NCBI GenBank assembly: GCA_021779655.1
Contig: JAJYAF010000182.1
Span: 1-5,474, forward strand
Length of the DNA stretch: 5,474 nt
From: Pseudomonadota bacterium
GTDB lineage: Bacteria > Pseudomonadota > Alphaproteobacteria > Acetobacterales > Acetobacteraceae
Reading direction: 5' to 3'
Below, one piece after another: positions 1 through 5,474 of this stretch. The position numbers were made by a program, and so were the translations under genes. The notes under the pieces are model-generated. The model was not told the DNA's origin. It ran no database searches and worked only from the letters and a program-made list of their open reading frames with translations. Position 1 is the first letter of the stretch; every line of letters starts with the position of its first letter.

Positions 1-550
1 CCGCGACGTCCAGGAAATCGGCGCCCGCTTGCACCAGCGGCGCGCAGTTTTCCGCATTGATCCCGCCGATGGCCACGCAGGGGATCTCCATCATCTGGGC
101 CCACCATTCGATCACTCCGATTTCCGCCATGGCCGGCGGCTCCTTGGTGGTGCTGGGGAAAAACGCGCCGAACGCGACGTAATCCGCCCCGTCCTCGCCC
201 GCCTGCATCGCCAGGTGCCGGGAATTATGGCAGGTCACGCCGAGCGTGAGGTTTTCGAGGATCTTCCGCGCCGCCCTGGCCGGCATGTCGGTCTGGCCGA
301 CATGCGCGCCGTCGCAGCCAAGCCGTACCGCAAGCTCCGGACGGTCATTGAGCAGAAACGCCGCGCCGCGCGATTGCACAACCGGGAGCAGCCGGTCGAC
401 CGCCCGTTTGAGCGTATCGTCCGAGGCGTTTTTAAGGCGCAGCTGCACCGCCGCCACGTCGCCCGCATCCAGCGCCGCGGCGAGCCGATCCGGGAAATCG
501 GCGGACAGCTCGGGCGGGGTGATGAGGTAGAGCCCGCACCCCGCCGCCAT
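1..550 (-). CDS. thiE: Thiamine-phosphate synthase (ThiE), C-terminus cut by window edge
   Basis: Family knowledge: ThiE is a cytoplasmic TIM-barrel enzyme that joins HMP pyrophosphate to the thiazole phosphate to give thiamine phosphate. Seen here: 183 residues from an ATG at 550, with the family motifs in order. They are LYLITPP at 7-13, VQLRLK at 35-40 (the QxRxK pyrophosphate-binding strand), LND at 67-69 and GAHVGQTD at 81-88 (the usual Mg-binding Asp positions), GVTCHNS at 104-110, [14 protein letters not shown] at 123-136 and AIGGIN at 160-165. The last 20-30 residues, including the final phosphate loop, lie beyond base 1. The ATG sits 3 bases after the aldolase stop codon, and LYLITPP near residue 7 fits the usual N-terminus. 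No strong ribosome site is present; an AGGG lies about 14 bases upstream, so translational coupling to the aldolase is likely (inference). No TPP riboswitch is visible. Confidence 0.95.
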   Translation of the reverse strand, partial: MAAGCGLYLITPPELSADFPDRLAAALDAGDVAAVQLRLKNASDDTLKRAVDRLLPVVQSRGAAFLLNDRPELAVRLGCDGAHVGQTDMPARAARKILENLTLGVTCHNSRHLAMQAGEDGADYVAFGAFFPSTTKEPPAMAEIGVIEWWAQMMEIPCVAIGGINAENCAPLVQAGADFLDVA

Positions 551-553
551 GCG

Positions 554-1468
<915 letters not shown>

Positions 1469-1558
1469 TTTCATCTCCGCCTGATCTCGCGCCTGCGTTT
1501 AACTTATCGGGCCGGCGCTGTCATCCGCGAGCCGGCGGGCGGCAGACGATTTCCCGCG

Positions 1559-1602
1559 AAAATCGGCTGGAATCCGCCCGAACCACCCGAACCGCCGATT
1601 TT
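1559..1602. repeat. Perfect 9-bp inverted repeat ahead of the aldolase gene
   Basis: AAAATCGGC at 1559-1567 is the exact reverse complement of GCCGATTTT at 1594-1602, with 26 bases between them. The loop holds two tandem copies of CCCGAACC, at 1577-1584 and 1586-1593. On the minus strand the hairpin lies just after the stop of the unknown gene and about 90 bases before the aldolase start, and its stem ends in GATTTT. That could make it a weak intrinsic terminator or a leader hairpin for the aldolase mRNA. The long loop and the lack of a T-run beyond the stem argue against an efficient terminator. Confidence 0.5.
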
Positions 1603-1608
1603 GCCAGA

Positions 1609-2010
1609 TCATGGGATCGCCGGGCTTGCGGCCCCGCCGGCCAGCCAGGCCGGCAGCCCACGGGCGGCCCCGCGCGCGGCGAGGTCGAGCGCGGGGGGCG
1701 CCCTGGGCAGCAGCAGCGCGCCATAAATCGCCGCCGGTTCCAAAACCGCCGTGAACAGTCCGGCATCGCAGCCGAGCACGATTCCCTTCAGGCCCATCCG
1801 CAGCGCCTCCAATGCCCGGCCGGGCGAATCGGCACAGTCCAGCAGGGCGAGATAGGGTGTTTGCGACGCCCGCAGCAGCGAATGCCACCACAGGCAGCCG
1901 GCATGGCAAGCCGCGCCGGGGGCGGAAAGCAGCGTCACCGGCCGGGCCTGCGCCAGCGCCAGCCGCGCATCCGCAAGCCCATGGACGATTACCGCCGGCG
2001 GCAGATCCAT
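1609..2010 (-). CDS. Conserved-looking protein of unknown function upstream of the aldolase
   Basis: This encodes 133 residues and I cannot name a function. The N-terminal half has regular strand-helix alternation: PAVIVHG at 5-11, PVTLLSAPGAACHAG at 24-38, ALLDCADSPGRALEAL at 55-70, then GLKGIVL at 73-79. After about residue 95 it becomes Ala/Pro/Leu rich and looks poorly conserved. There is no signal peptide or clear membrane segment. From memory, similar short proteins with VHG, SAPGA and LDCGD-like motifs sit beside aldolase genes in other Alphaproteobacteria, which would make this a conserved neighbour; I could not check that. Start choice: ATG 2010 places PAVIVHG right at the N-terminus. 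A GTG at 2076 would add 22 Arg-rich residues that look like non-coding sequence. No strong ribosome site precedes either start. The three cysteines at 35, 39 and 59, with Cys81, might suit a metal or redox role, but that is speculation. Confidence 0.7.
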   Translation of the reverse strand: MDLPPAVIVHGLADARLALAQARPVTLLSAPGAACHAGCLWWHSLLRASQTPYLALLDCADSPGRALEALRMGLKGIVLGCDAGLFTAVLEPAAIYGALLLPRAPPALDLAARGAARGLPAWLAGGAASPAIP

Positions 2011-2187
2011 TCGCTCAGCCCGGCGGCGGATGGGCAACGGCGCATGAACGGCGTAAACTTCGCCACGGCCGGCCACGGGGTTGGCGGGAAGAGCGGCGTG
2101 CCGCGTTCATGGCTTCGGCCAGCCCGCGGGCGGGCCCGGCGGAGCGGCCGCGTGCCAGACGAACGAGCCTGTGCCATAGGATGGGGA
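2011..2187. other. Divergent intergenic region between the aldolase-side and zapA-side units
   Basis: These 177 bases separate two genes that point away from each other, so promoters for both directions should lie here. I see no convincing -35/-10 pair. The stretch is very GC-rich and contains a perfect 10-bp palindrome, GCCCGCGGGC at 2122-2131, followed by CGGGCCCG at 2131-2138. These are as likely to be compositional as regulatory. An upstream GTG at 2076 on the minus strand would extend the unknown gene into this region, but I think that start is unlikely. Confidence 0.4.
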
Positions 2188-2454
2188 ATGATGACAGAAT
2201 CCGAAACAGAAACCGAGACGTTGCAGCGGTTGGAAACCGCATTGCAGCGCATCGGCGAATACCTTCGCGAGCCGCGCCAGCCGGCCAGCCCGCCGGCCAG
2301 CCCGCCTGGCAGCAACCCCGGCAGCCAGCCTCTCGGCGCGCCCGCGGAAATCGACCGGCAGGAGCTGCTGAATTCGCTCGATTTACTAATCGACGGCTTG
2401 CGAAAAGGGCTGGAATCGCCCACGTTCGACCCCTCAAACGATGGAGTCGAGTAA
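2188..2454 (+). CDS. Small coiled-coil/proline-rich protein preceding zapA
   Basis: This encodes 88 residues. A short acidic N-terminus of alternating Thr/Glu leads into an amphipathic helix at about 11-27 (LQRLETALQRIGEYLRE). Next comes a Pro/Ser linker of four-residue repeats at 32-47, then a second helix at about 53-75 (IDRQELLNSLDLLIDGLRK). Family knowledge: many Alphaproteobacteria encode a small helical protein just before zapA, often annotated DUF4164 or hypothetical. Position and shape match, but I cannot confirm the family from sequence alone. It is cytosolic, with no signal or membrane segment. Start choice: the ATGs at 2188 and 2191 are adjacent; AGGA at 2178-2181 is 6 bases from the first, and both are possible. 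The stop overlaps the zapA start by one base (TAATG), implying translational coupling and perhaps a shared division-related role (inference). Confidence 0.82.
   Translation: MMTESETETETLQRLETALQRIGEYLREPRQPASPPASPPGSNPGSQPLGAPAEIDRQELLNSLDLLIDGLRKGLESPTFDPSNDGVE
2281..2328 (+). repeat. 12-bp tandem repeat coding a Pro-x-Ser-x linker
   Basis: CCGGCCAGCCCG occurs twice in perfect tandem at 2281-2292 and 2293-2304. Two diverged 12-bp units follow: CCTGGCAGCAAC at 2305-2316 and CCCGGCAGCCAG at 2317-2328. In frame they read PASP, PASP, PGSN and PGSQ. The unit is a multiple of three, so copy-number change would alter linker length without breaking the frame. Confidence 0.85.
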
Positions 2455-2795
2455 TGGCGCAGATGACCATCCGTATCAACGGCTACGCCTATACCGTCGG
2501 CTGCGAGGATGGGCAGGAGACCCATCTGGAGATCATGGCCGATGAGATCGAACAGCGCATCGCCAGGATAAAGGGGCTGGGCGGCCAATCCGGCGAGGCC
2601 CGGCTTTTGATGCTGGCCGCCCTGCTGCTGGCGGACGAACTGCACGACACGCGGCGCGCGCTGGAACGGGCGCAGACCGAAGGCCGGGACCAGGCGGTGG
2701 CGGGAGGTGAAAAACCCGACGCCGAAGCGGGCGCCAGGCTGCGCCGGCTCACCGCGCGGGCGGAAGAGATTGCAGCGGACCTCGCGGAAGTCTAA
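2454..2795 (+). CDS. zapA: Cell division protein ZapA
   Basis: Family knowledge: ZapA is a small cytoplasmic protein that binds FtsZ, crosslinks protofilaments and stabilises the Z-ring at midcell. Seen here: 113 residues, a normal length. The N-terminal head carries the family pattern, with VTIRINGYAYTVGC-like strands (here MTIRINGYAYTVGC at 4-17) followed by GQETHLEIMADEIEQRI at 20-36. The helix at 47-75 (EARLLMLAALLLADELHD onward) is the usual dimerising segment. It continues into a charged tail with a second helix at about 90-112 that should form the coiled coil. Start: ATG 2454 shares its A with the TAA of the preceding gene, and GGAG at 2443-2446 is 7 bases upstream. The 3' end of the gene also holds the probable promoter of the 6S RNA, whose -10 box covers the zapA stop codon. 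Confidence 0.95.
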   Translation: MAQMTIRINGYAYTVGCEDGQETHLEIMADEIEQRIARIKGLGGQSGEARLLMLAALLLADELHDTRRALERAQTEGRDQAVAGGEKPDAEAGARLRRLTARAEEIAADLAEV

Positions 2796-2798
2796 AAT
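2770..2798 (+). promoter_or_regulatory. Probable sigma-70-type promoter for 6S RNA
   Basis: TTGCAG at 2770-2775 keeps the TTG core of the -35 box. TAAAAT at 2793-2798 matches the -10 consensus at five of six positions. The spacer is exactly 17 bases. Transcription should begin near 2803-2806, where the 6S closing stem starts. The whole element lies in the zapA 3' end, and the -10 box uses the zapA TAA stop as its first three bases. The call rests on spacing, on -10 quality and on agreement with the RNA's 5' end. Confidence 0.65.
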
Positions 2799-2802
2799 AG
2801 CC

Positions 2803-2964
2803 GGCGGAGCTGCCCGGTACGTCAGGCACAACATCCCCAGGGCCGTTAAGCATCTCCCTCGGGAACTGGCTCTGCCGGGGCTGCGGCCTCGGTAACTGGT
2901 GCCCACCTGCACAAGCAGGCCTTGGGAGGATGTAATACGCCAACGGCCATGGCGGCTCCGCCCC
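2803..2964 (+). ncRNA. ssrS: 6S RNA (SsrS)
   Basis: Family knowledge: 6S RNA mimics an open promoter, binds the housekeeping sigma RNA polymerase holoenzyme and dampens transcription in stationary phase. In many proteobacteria it lies between zapA and the 5-formyltetrahydrofolate cyclo-ligase gene, exactly as here. Seen in the sequence: 2803-2814 pairs with 2951-2962 over 12 bp (one G-U) as the closing stem. ACATCC at 2831-2836 pairs with GGATGT at 2928-2933, and CCAGGGCC at 2837-2844 pairs with GGCCTTGG at 2918-2925, with a two-base bulge between. The central bubble comprises about 2845-2860 and 2905-2917. The apex is a hairpin of CCGGGG at 2875-2880 with CCTCGG at 2887-2892. CCTGC-ACAA-GCAGG at 2906-2919 can form an alternative hairpin on the 3' side of the bubble, competing with the second stem. 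The length near 160 is typical. Ends are estimated from the stem and promoter, within a few bases. Confidence 0.93.
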
Positions 2965-2994
2965 GCCAAGAAAAGGGTTCGCACGGGCTGTGCC

Positions 2995-3570
2995 ATGAGC
3001 CTTGACCTCGCGATGCGGAAGGCGGCGATGCGCGCGGAAGCGATCGCGCTGCGCAATGGGCGCGATCCGGCCTTGGGCGGCGAACTCGCCCGGCACGTGC
3101 TGCGCGATTGCCCGCCCCCGCCCGGCGCCATCGTCGCGGGCTTCTGGCCCCTGCCCCATGAAATCGATATCCGCCCGCTGCTCCATGTGCTGGCCGCCGC
3201 CGGATATGAGATCGTTCTGCCGGTAACGCCCGGGCGCGGCCAGCCGCTCACATTCCGCAAATGGAATGTGGATGACGCCCTGCTTGCCGGACGCCACGGC
3301 ACGCGCCACCCGCCCGGGCCAGAGCTGGTTCCCGGTTTCATTCTCACGCCCCTGCTCGCCTTCGACGCGGCCGGCAACCGGCTGGGCTACGGCGCCGGCT
3401 ATTACGACCGCACCTTCATGCGGCTGCCTGAAGCCTTCCGCCTGGGCTGCGCCTTCGCCGCGCAGGAATTTCCCGATGTCCCGAGCGGCGCGCATGATCT
3501 GAAACTTCACGGGATCGCCACCGAGCAGGGTGTGACCCTGTTTCAGCCGCAACCGGCCTGGAAGGCGTGA
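2995..3570 (+). CDS. fau: 5-formyltetrahydrofolate cyclo-ligase (5,10-methenyl-THF synthetase)
   Basis: Family knowledge: this cytoplasmic enzyme uses ATP to convert 5-formyltetrahydrofolate to 5,10-methenyltetrahydrofolate, returning a stalled folate to one-carbon metabolism. Seen here: 191 residues, normal for the family. RKAAMRAEAIALR at 8-20 is the usual Arg/Lys-rich N-terminal helix. GFWPLPHEIDIRPLL at 49-63 carries the substrate-region Glu-Ile-Asp. The signature LGYGAGYYDRTF at 130-141 is the glycine-rich ATP/phosphate-binding loop. Start: ATG 2995 gives the expected N-terminus. A further upstream start at 2899 would run through the 6S RNA and is rejected. The ribosome site is poor: a purine run, AAGAAAAGGG, ends 17 bases too far upstream, and GCAC-GGGCT-GTGC at 2981-2993 can form a small hairpin just before the ATG. 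Expression may depend on readthrough from the 6S promoter (inference). Confidence 0.94.
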   Translation: MSLDLAMRKAAMRAEAIALRNGRDPALGGELARHVLRDCPPPPGAIVAGFWPLPHEIDIRPLLHVLAAAGYEIVLPVTPGRGQPLTFRKWNVDDALLAGRHGTRHPPGPELVPGFILTPLLAFDAAGNRLGYGAGYYDRTFMRLPEAFRLGCAFAAQEFPDVPSGAHDLKLHGIATEQGVTLFQPQPAWKA

Positions 3571-3614
3571 GATCCGGATTCCCGATTAGCGGCTTTTTAA
3601 CGTGTTTCCCTGGA

Positions 3615-3635
3615 AAATCGGAAGGCTCCGAATTT
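3615..3635 (+). other. Small hairpin in the leader of the glycosyltransferase gene
   Basis: TCGGA at 3618-3622 pairs with TCCGA at 3627-3631 around an AGGC loop. AAA at 3615-3617 can pair with TTT at 3633-3635 past a one-base bulge. It ends two bases before the GAGG proposed as the ribosome site. It could be a minor terminator of the upstream gene or a leader structure, but the short stem and the three-T tail make either role uncertain. No clear intrinsic terminator follows the cyclo-ligase gene; TTTTT at 3595-3599 has no good stem before it. Confidence 0.3.
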
Positions 3636-3652
3636 CGAGGTAAGTTTCCATC

Positions 3653-5474
3653 GTGCAGGGCGACGTTTCAGGCCGCGACCGCGACATCCCGCCTGGCGCA
3701 ACAGCGGCCGAGCGGGAGGATATCGCCACCATCGCCGCCTCCGGCTTGTTCGACGCGCCGTGGTATCTCGCGGCATATACCGACGTGGCGGAGGCCGGCA
3801 TGGACCCGCTGCTGCATTATGTCCGCTATGGCGCGGCGGAGGGCCGGCTACCCTCCCGCTCCTTCAATCCCGCCCGGCATCTGGAGCATCCGCCGCACGG
3901 GCCAGAGCCGGAGCGCAATGTTCTCGCGCGCTTCGTCATCGCGCAGGACCGGAAGCAGGCGGAGCAACACCCGCTGGACGAAACCGGCGCCGAAGCCCTG
4001 TTCAGCGCCCGCGCCCGCGCCCTGCGGCCGCTGCTGGCCCGCCAGGGGCTGGATTTCCGCCTGACCCGGCCGGCCGAGATCAGCGTTATCGTGGTGCTGC
4101 ACAACCAGTTCGATCTCACGCTCGCGGCGCTCGATTCCCTGCACACCGCTCATCCGGGAGGGATCGACCTGCTGCTGGTCGATTCCGGCTCGACCGATGC
4201 GACGCGCCATATCGAGCGCTACGTGAAGGGGGCAAGGCTGCTGCGGCTTGCCGATAACGCGGGCTTCATCGCCGGATGCAACGCGGCAATGGCGGGGGTG
4301 CTGGCGCCCATTACGCTGTTCATGAACAACGACATCCTGCTGCATGGCGGCGCAACGGCCGCGTTGCTGCGGCGGTTCGCCGCCAACCCGGACGCCGGCG
4401 CCGTGGGTGCCAAGGTGCTGCGCGCCAGCGGCGTGTTGCAGGAAGCCGGCTGCATCCTCTGGCGCGACGGCTCAAGCCAGGGCTATCTGCGCGGGGAGGA
4501 CCCGAACCGGCCGGAGGCGAATTTCGTCCGCGAAGCGGATTTCTGCTCGGGCGTGTTTCTGGGCGTGCGGACGCCGCTGCTGCGGGCGCTGCGCGGTTTC
4601 GACCCGCGTTTCGCGCCCGCCTATTACGAGGATGCGGATTTGTGCCTGAGAATCGCCGCCGCCGGATACAAGGTGCTGTACGATCCCGCGATCACCGTGA
4701 TCCATCGTGAACATTCCTCCAGCGATACGGTTTCGGCAACTGCGCAGATGGCGCGCAACCGGTCGATTTTCGCGGCCAAACATGCGGGCTTTCTGCAAAC
4801 GAAACCGCCCCGCCGCGCGGGCATGGTTCATGCCGCGCGCTCGCCCAGGCCGGATGCGGGACGCGGATACCGGAGCCGGGACAAGCCGCGCAGGCTGTTA
4901 TTCATCGAGGACCGGCTGCCGCTGCGCCACCTGGGTTCGGGCTATACCCGCTCCAACGACATCGTCGCCGCCATGGCGGCACTCGGCCACCAGGTAACGG
5001 TTTTCCCGATCCGGCTACATGGCGAGGACGCGGCCGAAATCCACCGCGATTTTCCCGACACGGTCGAGATAATCCACGACCGCGAGCTGGCCGGTTTCGA
5101 ACAATTCGCGGCGGAGCGTCGCGGATGTTTCGATGCGATCTGGATCGCCCGGACGCATAACGCGGCGGCGCTGGCGGGGGCGCTGGCGCGGTGCAGGCGC
5201 GACCTGCCGGTCGATCGTATCGTTCTCGATACGGAGGTGGTGGCGGCGAAGCGCGACGCCGCCAAGGCGGCGCTAACCGCGGAACCCCTGGACCTGGAAA
5301 CAGAGACTCCGGAAACGCCGGGCCTGGAAACGCTAAGCCTGGAAACGCTAAGCCTGGACACGCTAAGCTTGGCGGTGGCGCGGGAACTTGCGCCGGCCGG
5401 CTTCTGCCGCCGTCTCATCGCCGTGAGCGAAGCCGATGCCGCGGCGATCCGCGAGGCGGGATTCCCCGGCGTGC
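3653..5474 (+). CDS. Two-domain GT2-GT4 glycosyltransferase, C-terminus cut by window edge
   Basis: 607 residues are visible. Residues 33-70 form a module with FDAPWYLAAYTDV, then LLHYVRYGAAEGRLP, a pattern I know from N-termini of large bacterial polysaccharide glycosyltransferases. Residues 143-355 are a GT2 (GT-A) domain: SVIVVLHN at 144-151, LLVDSGSTD at 174-182, FMNNDILL at 223-230 (Asp227 at the metal/nucleotide-sugar position), FCSGVFLG at 297-304 and YYEDADLCLR at 324-333 (catalytic-base region). From about 412 a second, GT4-like (GT-B) domain starts with RRLLFIEDRLPLRHLGSGYTRS. It continues with DIVAAMAALGHQVTVFP at 436-452 and LIAVSEADAAAIREAG at 588-603; its donor-binding half lies beyond base 5474. 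The likely role is surface polysaccharide or glycan assembly at the inner membrane's cytoplasmic face (inference); sugars are unknown. Start: the frame has a stop at 3641, so GTG 3653 is the first usable start; GAGG lies 12 bases before it. Confidence 0.88.
   Translation, partial: MQGDVSGRDRDIPPGATAAEREDIATIAASGLFDAPWYLAAYTDVAEAGMDPLLHYVRYGAAEGRLPSRSFNPARHLEHPPHGPEPERNVLARFVIAQDRKQAEQHPLDETGAEALFSARARALRPLLARQGLDFRLTRPAEISVIVVLHNQFDLTLAALDSLHTAHPGGIDLLLVDSGSTDATRHIERYVKGARLLRLADNAGFIAGCNAAMAGVLAPITLFMNNDILLHGGATAALLRRFAANPDAGAVGAKVLRASGVLQEAGCILWRDGSSQGYLRGEDPNRPEANFVREADFCSGVFLGVRTPLLRALRGFDPRFAPAYYEDADLCLRIAAAGYKVLYDPAITVIHREHSSSDTVSATAQMARNRSIFAAKHAGFLQTKPPRRAGMVHAARSPRPDAGRGYRSRDKPRRLLFIEDRLPLRHLGSGYTRSNDIVAAMAALGHQVTVFPIRLHGEDAAEIHRDFPDTVEIIHDRELAGFEQFAAERRGCFDAIWIARTHNAAALAGALARCRRDLPVDRIVLDTEVVAAKRDAAKAALTAEPLDLETETPETPGLETLSLETLSLDTLSLAVARELAPAGFCRRLIAVSEADAAAIREAGFPGV
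5293..5367 (+). repeat. 15-bp tandem repeat coding LETLS-like pentapeptides
   Basis: There are five 15-bp units in register. CCTGGAAACGCTAAG occurs twice exactly, at 5323-5337 and 5338-5352. A third copy at 5353-5367 has one change (A to C). Two diverged units come before it: CCTGGAAACAGAGAC at 5293-5307 and TCCGGAAACGCCGGG at 5308-5322. Read in the glycosyltransferase frame, the units give LETET, PETPG, LETLS, LETLS and LDTLS (residues 548-572). The three near-identical copies suggest recent expansion by slippage or unequal exchange. The unit length keeps the reading frame. Confidence 0.93.

Noticed and set aside
2122..2138. GC palindromes in the divergent intergenic region as an operator site.
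   Set aside because: GCCCGCGGGC and CGGGCCCG are expected by chance in such GC-rich DNA, and no promoter elements frame them.
1812..2453. An N-terminal extension of zapA reaching back to 1812.
   Set aside because: It would run antisense through the unknown gene and out of frame through the small protein. The ATG at 2454 has a well-spaced GGAG and gives the normal ZapA length.
2899..2994. An N-terminal extension of the cyclo-ligase starting at 2899.
   Set aside because: It would translate half of the 6S RNA and adds 32 residues that do not resemble the family.
1989..3377. A 462-codon open frame on the minus strand.
   Set aside because: It crosses the zapA gene, the 6S RNA and the cyclo-ligase in antisense and has no family-like motifs. 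It is a composition artefact.
3567..4064. A GTG-started frame overlapping the cyclo-ligase stop.
   Set aside because: It is out of frame with the glycosyltransferase, whose motifs begin by residue 33 in another frame. Its product is Arg/Ser/Pro-rich with no domain.
4942..5418. A minus-strand frame with repeated RLSVS motifs.
   Set aside because: The repeats are the antisense reading of the 15-bp tandem array in the glycosyltransferase gene; nothing independent supports a gene there.

Overview
This is a high-GC, gene-dense chromosomal window. It looks alphaproteobacterial, and I would guess Acetobacteraceae or a close relative. Four things point that way: zapA, 6S RNA and the 5-formyltetrahydrofolate cyclo-ligase gene stand side by side; a small coiled-coil gene precedes zapA; a DhnA/FbaB-type class I aldolase lies next to thiE; and there is a large glycosyltransferase of a type I associate with that family. 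The family-level placement is inference, because no rRNA or species marker is present.

Left part, minus strand (bases 1-2010). Reading leftward there is a 133-residue conserved-looking protein of unknown function, then a 141-base gap that carries a 9-bp inverted repeat, then a class I fructose-bisphosphate aldolase. Three bases after the aldolase stop comes thiE (thiamine-phosphate synthase), which runs off the left edge. The aldolase and thiE are almost certainly cotranscribed. The unknown gene may be part of the same unit or may be separated from it by the hairpin.

Middle, plus strand (2188-3570). A divergent unit holds a small protein with a proline-rich repeat linker, then zapA (overlapping by one base), the 6S RNA, and the folate-salvage enzyme 5-formyltetrahydrofolate cyclo-ligase. 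The 6S RNA has a good promoter candidate buried in the end of zapA: its -10 hexamer contains the zapA stop codon. The RNA folds into the expected long rod, with a closing stem, a bulged second stem, a central bubble and a terminal hairpin. This grouping joins a division-ring regulator, the RNA regulator of housekeeping RNA polymerase and a one-carbon enzyme.

Right part, plus strand (3653 to the edge). A large two-domain glycosyltransferase starts with GTG and is cut by the window end. It has an N-terminal WYL-x-x-Y module, a complete-looking GT2 (GT-A) domain, and the first part of a GT4 (GT-B) domain. A 15-bp tandem repeat encoding LETLS-like pentapeptides interrupts the second domain.

I see no mobile element, CRISPR array, tRNA, defence system or riboswitch. 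Most of the window is ordinary core genome. The points most worth a second look are the repeat-expanded glycosyltransferase linker, the layout of the 6S RNA promoter, and the unknown gene upstream of the aldolase.
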